This document shows, in pieces, positions 34,081-38,955 of a stretch of DNA of 38,955 bases (its first letter is position 1; every line of letters begins with the position of its first letter). The stretch covers positions 1 through 38,955 of the forward strand of contig JAAYRQ010000135.1 of assembly GCA_012518685.1 (NCBI GenBank). The letters run 5' to 3'. Source of the DNA: Syntrophomonadaceae bacterium. Its GTDB lineage: Bacteria; Bacillota; Syntrophomonadia; Syntrophomonadales; Syntrophomonadaceae. Under the pieces are notes generated by a model. The model was not told where the DNA came from. It saw only the letters and a program-made list of their open reading frames with translations, and did not search any database. The position numbers were made by a program, and so were the translations under genes.

Positions 34081-35151
34081 TTAATAGTATAATTCTCTTA
34101 AGATGTCTTTTGTAGCCTTATATATTAAAGCCAAGATAATAATTAGTCCTAATAGCCCAAAAAGCGGATAGACTACCCCTACCAACACCGAAAAATCTAT
34201 CCTGGCCAAAGGTAGGGCTAATATTAAGGATAATAGCAGACAAAACTTATAATTTAATTTTGTAAAATAGGCCAACCTTTGGCTAAAGCCGTAAGTATTT
34301 GCTAAAGCAGTGGTCAAAATTCCCAACCATAATACAAAAGTATAAATATACTTAGCAGACCGAGAAATTTCCCCAGCTACAAAAAGCATGGGCACCTCAT
34401 AGCTTAATACCAGTGGTAAATACTTGCTAAGGGCTAGGTAAGTAAGCAATAATAAAAGCCCTAAAACTAAGCCACCGCAGATACCACCATATACCCCCGT
34501 TCTTTTTGAACTTAAGGATTGATAAGCTACTAAAACAACTAAGGCATAGGCAAAGTTATAACCCACATATAAAAGACTATAAAATAAAGAATAGCCCATA
34601 GGATAACTAGATAAGAGCCTCCAACTTCCCGAAACATTATTAAGACCAGTAAAAAAACTTGCATAAGAGCTGATGCCCAATATTAAGATTAGCTTAATCG
34701 GCACTAAAATATTAAAAGAAAAGACTAAACCTTTCTTGCCTGCTAAAAGAAAAAAAACTACTAATAAAAAGGCTAACCAGATACCTAGATTTTTAGGTAA
34801 AAATAAATGCTCCACGAAAACCGCCCCACTAGCAGATAACATAGTACTAATACCTAAAAACAAAAATACCGCCAAGCCAACATCTATAATAGCTAAGACC
34901 CTACTACTAAATAGAAGTCCTAAGATTTCTTGATAAGTTGAGGCCTTTTCATAATGGGCTACATATAAAAGTAGCCCACCTAAGAAAGCAAAGCAAATAG
35001 TAGCTATAATTATACCTATTAGACCATTAGCACCAAATCTTACAAAAAACTGGCCTATTTCTTGTCCAGAGGCAAAACCAGCCCCAACCACCGCCCCAAT
35101 ATAGGCAAAAACGATTAAGAAAACTCCCCTTATTTTATACCTCTCCCCCAT
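34081..35151 (-). CDS. YkvI-family membrane transporter
   Basis: 356 residues with about ten membrane segments. The N-terminus (FAYIGAVVGAGFASGQEIGQFF) carries the small-residue GAxxGAGFASGQE motif of YkvI-type members of the amino-acid/polyamine/organocation superfamily, whose substrates are unknown. It precedes selA by 34 bases on the same strand, raising a possible but untested link to selenium or Sec metabolism. It is divergent from yyaC. Confidence 0.85.
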   Translation of the reverse strand: MGERYKIRGVFLIVFAYIGAVVGAGFASGQEIGQFFVRFGANGLIGIIIATICFAFLGGLLLYVAHYEKASTYQEILGLLFSSRVLAIIDVGLAVFLFLGISTMLSASGAVFVEHLFLPKNLGIWLAFLLVVFFLLAGKKGLVFSFNILVPIKLILILGISSYASFFTGLNNVSGSWRLLSSYPMGYSLFYSLLYVGYNFAYALVVLVAYQSLSSKRTGVYGGICGGLVLGLLLLLTYLALSKYLPLVLSYEVPMLFVAGEISRSAKYIYTFVLWLGILTTALANTYGFSQRLAYFTKLNYKFCLLLSLILALPLARIDFSVLVGVVYPLFGLLGLIIILALIYKATKDILRELYY

Positions 35152-35196
35152 TTTCCCATTTCTACTTAATTACTATGCGAAAAGCTTAAATATAAG

Positions 35197-35226
35197 GCAT
35201 AAAAATATTCCCAAATGTCCAAAATA
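35197..35226 (+). promoter_or_regulatory. Candidate forespore (sigma-G/F-type) promoter of yyaC
   Basis: GCATA and CAAAATA are separated by 18 bases, close to the sigma-G pattern (GHATR, 18 bases, CATWHTA; two mismatches in the -10). Position and target gene fit, since yyaC is a sporulation gene. The pattern is short and the region AT-rich. Confidence 0.4.
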
Positions 35227-35263
35227 AGTAAAGACGAGAAAAATTATTGGGAGGTATAGGTCT

Positions 35264-35866
35264 TTGCTAAATATGAGCACTAACAATATAAATAAAGAAT
35301 ACTCTTACCATTATAAGGAACCATTAGCTTTTTCCAAAATAGAAGGGGCTATTTATTCCCACATATTAGAGGCCAGCCCGAATACACCCAGGAAAATTAT
35401 CTACCTATGCATTGGTACAGATCGGGCCACAGGGGATAGCTTAGGTCCCTTAGTGGGCACCCGCTTAAAATCATTAATGCCTAATGGCAATATATATGGT
35501 AACTTAGAAAATCCAGTCCACGCTAACAATCTCGCTACTACTATGGAAGATATAAAATCAACCTATATTAATCCACTACTAATAGCCATAGATGCTAGCT
35601 TAGGTAACGCACATCGTATCGGCTTTATTAATGTTAAAAGGGGTAGCCTCAAACCAGGAACAGCTTTAAAAAAGGATTTACCTGCTGTAGGAGATTTCTA
35701 TATTTCTGGAGTAGTAAATGTGGGAGGGTTCTTAGAACAAATGGTCTTACAAAATACTAGACTTCATCTAGTATATGATATGGCAAATGTAATCGCCAAA
35801 AGTATATATTTAGCTAATTATCATTATGAAAAATATAAAAAAGAAAATTTGTCCCCGATAAATTAA
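35264..35866 (+). CDS. yyaC: Spore protein YyaC (GPR-endopeptidase-related fold)
   Basis: 200 residues of the DUF1256 family, associated with sporulation. Conserved blocks: IYLCIGTDRATGDSLGPLVGTRL, LENPVHANNL, IAIDASLGNAHRIGFINV and PAVGDFYISGVVNVGGFLE. The family is structurally related to the spore germination protease GPR; its exact function is not settled. TTG at 35264 lies nine bases after GGGAGG; the ATG three codons later is 18 bases away. It is divergent from the YkvI-like gene. Confidence 0.92.
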   Translation: MLNMSTNNINKEYSYHYKEPLAFSKIEGAIYSHILEASPNTPRKIIYLCIGTDRATGDSLGPLVGTRLKSLMPNGNIYGNLENPVHANNLATTMEDIKSTYINPLLIAIDASLGNAHRIGFINVKRGSLKPGTALKKDLPAVGDFYISGVVNVGGFLEQMVLQNTRLHLVYDMANVIAKSIYLANYHYEKYKKENLSPIN

Positions 35867-35889
35867 ATAAGCTTCTTTTCTTTTTGCCT

Positions 35890-35934
35890 GCATACTATTA
35901 TGAAAAGTCTTTTTTGCGTACAGAATTAGTATGC
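35890..35934. repeat. Inverted repeat after yyaC
   Basis: GCATACTA and TAGTATGC form a perfect 8-bp inverted repeat with a 29-base spacer, past the yyaC stop codon. It could be a weak terminator or a protein site. The rest of the gap to the DUF342 gene is AT-rich. Confidence 0.4.
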
Positions 35935-36067
35935 TTATCAAAGCATCTTTCATAATTATCTTTTCGTTTTTCCCCTTCTATCTCAATAACGAAAGTTTTC
36001 ATTCACCTTATATTCCCTTAGTAGTGCTTAATTTTGCCCATATTTTTTTTCAATACAAAAATTCTAC

Positions 36068-36093
36068 AGGAATTATTGATAGACAAATAGAAG
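36068..36093 (+). promoter_or_regulatory. Possible sigma-H-type promoter of the DUF342 gene
   Basis: AGGAATT, 12 bases, ATAGAAG resembles the sigma-H pattern (AGGANNT...RNNGAAT) with the final -10 base mismatched. It lies about 45 bases before the start codon. Low certainty because the match is short. Confidence 0.25.
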
Positions 36094-36135
36094 TAAAAGA
36101 TAGCTATTAACATTATATTTTTAGGAGGATAAAAG

Positions 36136-37506
36136 GTGGGAGATATTTCCGAATCAGAAAAAGTCGTCATTTCCATTGCACCAGATAAAATGTCAGCTTA
36201 TGTTACTATTAATATTCCTTCAAACGAAAGGATAGAAGCTGAAGAAATCTATCTACAGTTAGAAAACGCTGGAGTTACCTATGGTATAGCTACTGAGACA
36301 ATATCCCAGTTATGTCATAGCCCCCATAATATAAAAAAGCAAATTATCGCCCAAGGAATTCGTTCGACTCCTGGACAAGATGCTATTATAACTTATTTTT
36401 ATGAAAGACCAGAGCTGAAACCGCAATTAACCGAGGATGGTAAGGTTGACTACTACGAATTAGGTAATATTATCGAAATAGAAATGGATGATATTATTGC
36501 GGAAAGAATCCCTGCCACAGAAGGAAAAGCTGGCTATAATGTAAAAGGAGAGATTCTTAACCCCATGCCTGGCAAAAACGCCAGCTTTAAAACAGGTAAA
36601 GGAATAGTAGTAGATAATAATAAGGCTTATGCTGAATATGCAGGGGCATTAGACTGGACAGAAGATAAAGTTTCCGTTAGCAAGTTAATGCTTGTAGATA
36701 AGGACATTGACTTTTCCCAAGGAAATATTGATTTTCCTGGTAAAGTTAAAATAAAGGGCAGTATTAAAAGCGGTTTTACAGTTGTCGCCGAAGAAGATAT
36801 AGAAGTAATAGCTAGCATAGAAGATGCTGAAGTTATTTCTACTAAAGGTTCTATATATGTTCATGGTGGAGTACTTGGCAATGGTAAAGCTAGCCTGCAG
36901 GCTAAAAATCATGTAGAAGCAAAATTCATCCAAGGGGCCAATATTAAAGCTGGAAAAAACATTATTGCTAATGAATATATTCTACACTCCAATATATCTG
37001 CTGGAAATGCTGTTTTAATTCAAGGATTAAAAGGTCGTTTATTGGGAAAAAACGAAATTGAAGCTGGAGCCAAAATTAGTGTTAACTCTGTTAAGTCCCC
37101 TGAAGGACTTAATTTAACCGTACAGGGTATTGATCGTAATAACATTTATATTAGAATTAAAGAACTTAACGAAAAAATTAATGAACTAGATGCAAAAATG
37201 TTGTCACATTCTATTAAAATCAGGTTTTTAGTAGAAAAAAAGGACCCTACTTCCCAAAAGGAATTAGAAAGGATATTGCGTCAATATACTCCTATGATGC
37301 AAGAACTAGAAGAATTAAAGGAGGAACGCCTATCTTTAGCTAATATGTTAAGATCAACCAGAGGAGACGGAATGATAGAAATACATAGCCAAGTTAATGA
37401 TGATATATCTTTTTTTATAAAAAAAGAACAAGTTAAACTCACCCAACCGCTTAAAAATGTTACTATGTATTTTGACCATAAAGAAAAACGCATTGTTATT
37501 TTATAG
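36136..37506 (+). CDS. FapA/DUF342-family protein
   Basis: 456 residues. An N-terminal domain (about 1-150) leads into a right-handed beta-helix-like stretch (about 180-330: repeated strands such as VKIKGSIKSGFTVVAEEDIEV and EVISTKGSIYVHGGVLG). A coiled coil follows (about 335-410) with a charged end. Members are named flagellar assembly protein A, but many act in other envelope processes and no flagellar gene is seen here. The GTG start follows AGGAGG by seven bases. A GAF protein gene follows 19 bases later in the same direction. Confidence 0.85.
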   Translation: MGDISESEKVVISIAPDKMSAYVTINIPSNERIEAEEIYLQLENAGVTYGIATETISQLCHSPHNIKKQIIAQGIRSTPGQDAIITYFYERPELKPQLTEDGKVDYYELGNIIEIEMDDIIAERIPATEGKAGYNVKGEILNPMPGKNASFKTGKGIVVDNNKAYAEYAGALDWTEDKVSVSKLMLVDKDIDFSQGNIDFPGKVKIKGSIKSGFTVVAEEDIEVIASIEDAEVISTKGSIYVHGGVLGNGKASLQAKNHVEAKFIQGANIKAGKNIIANEYILHSNISAGNAVLIQGLKGRLLGKNEIEAGAKISVNSVKSPEGLNLTVQGIDRNNIYIRIKELNEKINELDAKMLSHSIKIRFLVEKKDPTSQKELERILRQYTPMMQELEELKEERLSLANMLRSTRGDGMIEIHSQVNDDISFFIKKEQVKLTQPLKNVTMYFDHKEKRIVIL

Positions 37507-37525
37507 GAACTAGAGGTGACTTTTT

Positions 37526-38955
37526 TTGCATGACCTTATGCAGATATCTGAAATAATCAATTCTAATCTTATCTATAGTGAAATAATGAATCGATTTGGG
37601 CAATTATATAAGCCACAAGATGCCTTATTACTAATACCTACCAAGGATGAAAGTGGTAATTTAGAGGTAGTAGAGGTTATAGGGAAGCTGCCAAATTCGC
37701 TTCTTTACAAGCCAACACAGCTTGTGTCAGATAATTCTTCAGAACCGTCTATCTTAGCCAATTACCATAATTCTATTGAAATATCCAACACTGAAGGAAA
37801 ATTGTTGGCCTATTTTTCATTTACTTTGAAAGATTCTTTTACATTTAACGAAGTTGAGGCTAATAATTTTATCCAAGAGACAAGCAGTTTACTAGAAATT
37901 AAGCACGCAGTTGATGCATTACCCAGTTTAATCAAAACCCAATCTAAATTGAAATATCAACTAAGTTTTTTTTCTAACACTATTAATAATATATTTGAGC
38001 CCTATAGTATAGATATGCTCATACAACTATACATGGAAATCATTTCAGAAATGTTCCTTCTACCTTCTGCCATAACTTTAATTTCTGATGGCGAAAGATA
38101 TTGCCCGCTTTATGCTAAAGGTATTAATGTAAAAGACTGTAGTGAATTTGCAATAGATGTCAGTCCCTTTGAAAATAATAGACAATTAGCCACCTACCCT
38201 CACCTTGTCGTTGAACTAACCCCCGATATAATAGGCGAGGAAAACTACGCTAGATTAATTGAAAAAGGTGCCTATTTGATATCACCTATAACTTGGGAAA
38301 ATACCAACTACCTAATTATTTGTATATCGGGAAGTGACTATAAGTTTGACAAATCTGATAAAGTCAGCCTTATGGCATTAAACAATATTATTAACCATGC
38401 CATACAATTTAATAGCACTAAAAATAGCCTTATACAAAACAATAATGCCCTAGACAAAAGAATTTTCCAGCTGACTAGCATTTATCAAGCAAGTCAATTC
38501 ATCTTTTCCGAAAATGAATTAGACAAAACCCTAGCTGTATCATTAGATATGTTAATGGAAATATTTCAATCAGAAACAAGTGCTGTCATATTAAAAAACC
38601 CACTTGAAGATAGCTTTAAATTAAAAAGGATCAAATCAGTTAATAATATAGAAAATATGCACTATACTTTCGTCAAAACAGCAGGAACAAAATTAGCCAG
38701 CCCCATAATAGTTGATTATACGAATCAAGAAGATAAAGAGACCTTCCTGCAATTATTTCCAGAAATGAGCCAGCTAGAAAATAAACTTCAACCCATTATA
38801 ATAGCCCATTTAAGGTCTGACGACGATTATTATGGTTTTATTAGCTTATCTAATCGCGTAACAGGAGAAGTTTATAGTGATGAGGATAAAGAATTACTCA
38901 CTTTGCTGCTAGCCTCTATATGTATTGCCATAGAAAATAGCCTAATCTTAAATGA
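37526..38955 (+). CDS. GAF-domain sensor protein, cut by window edge
   Basis: The first 476 codons of a large protein, open to the right edge. The start is TTG at 37526, with GAGGTGA six bases upstream; an ATG four codons later has poor spacing. An N-terminal region of about 170 residues of unclear fold precedes two GAF-like domains (about 170-300 and 320-476; the second ends in YYGFISLSNRVTGEVYSDEDKELLTLLLASICIAIENS, a clear GAF end). The output domain (for example GGDEF, kinase or phosphatase) is beyond the window. It probably shares an operon with the DUF342 gene. Confidence 0.85.
   Translation, partial: MHDLMQISEIINSNLIYSEIMNRFGQLYKPQDALLLIPTKDESGNLEVVEVIGKLPNSLLYKPTQLVSDNSSEPSILANYHNSIEISNTEGKLLAYFSFTLKDSFTFNEVEANNFIQETSSLLEIKHAVDALPSLIKTQSKLKYQLSFFSNTINNIFEPYSIDMLIQLYMEIISEMFLLPSAITLISDGERYCPLYAKGINVKDCSEFAIDVSPFENNRQLATYPHLVVELTPDIIGEENYARLIEKGAYLISPITWENTNYLIICISGSDYKFDKSDKVSLMALNNIINHAIQFNSTKNSLIQNNNALDKRIFQLTSIYQASQFIFSENELDKTLAVSLDMLMEIFQSETSAVILKNPLEDSFKLKRIKSVNNIENMHYTFVKTAGTKLASPIIVDYTNQEDKETFLQLFPEMSQLENKLQPIIIAHLRSDDDYYGFISLSNRVTGEVYSDEDKELLTLLLASICIAIENSLILN

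Overview
This 39-kb window comes from the chromosome of an AT-rich, Gram-positive, endospore-forming anaerobe, most likely a member of the class Clostridia. The evidence is low G+C DNA with strong purine-rich Shine-Dalgarno sites and many TTG/GTG starts, spore-related genes (yyaC, lonC), the clostridial SCIFF peptide with its radical-SAM maturase, and a complete selenocysteine (Sec) decoding set. Most genes lie on the minus strand. The grouping of yyaC, a DUF951 gene, rpsF-ssb-rpsR, rplI and rlmH recalls the origin-proximal region of Bacillus; that comparison is from memory.

Layout from left to right. 1-545: the start of a truncated membrane or exported protein and a cluster of REP-like repeats. 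545-2173: an acyl-CoA synthetase. 2350-3241: a PIN/AbrB toxin-antitoxin pair between two identical 42-bp terminator copies. 3250-6060: a large secreted repeat protein. 6185-8811: a small restriction-modification (RM) island between two exact 22-bp copies of the rlmH 3' end, the position used by staphylococcal SCC elements. 8790-15565: rlmH, murA, a frameshifted peptidase-MA gene, trxB, a LysM-G5-M23 peptidase, scfB and the SCIFF gene scfA. 15633-15790: duplicated repeats and tRNA-Gly(CCC). 15841-20711: lonC, rplI, a DUF2232 membrane protein, a MazG-like protein, rpsR, ssb and rpsF. 20741-24393: a small unknown gene, a DUF951 gene with no normal start codon, selD (itself a selenoprotein), an M18 aminopeptidase and a CvpA-like protein. 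24575-26031: a plus-strand VTT-domain membrane protein, tRNA-Sec and a CBS-ACT protein. 26053-30617: the branched-chain amino acid operon livJHMGF, with livJ broken by a stop codon. 30728-35151: selB, selA and a YkvI-like transporter. 35264-38955, plus strand: yyaC, a FapA/DUF342 protein and a GAF-domain protein cut by the window edge.

How the genes work together. SelD makes selenophosphate, SelA converts Ser-tRNA-Sec to Sec-tRNA-Sec, and SelB delivers it to UGA codons followed by a SECIS hairpin; selD carries such a UGA at codon 15. The liv genes would import branched-chain amino acids, but the binding-protein gene appears interrupted. The RM genes and the PIN/AbrB pair are accessory defence or stability modules, and each carries direct-repeat boundaries that record its insertion or duplication.

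The strongest candidate for something not previously described is the rlmH-anchored RM island, because it looks like a minimal SCC-type insertion outside staphylococci with no recombinase gene of its own.
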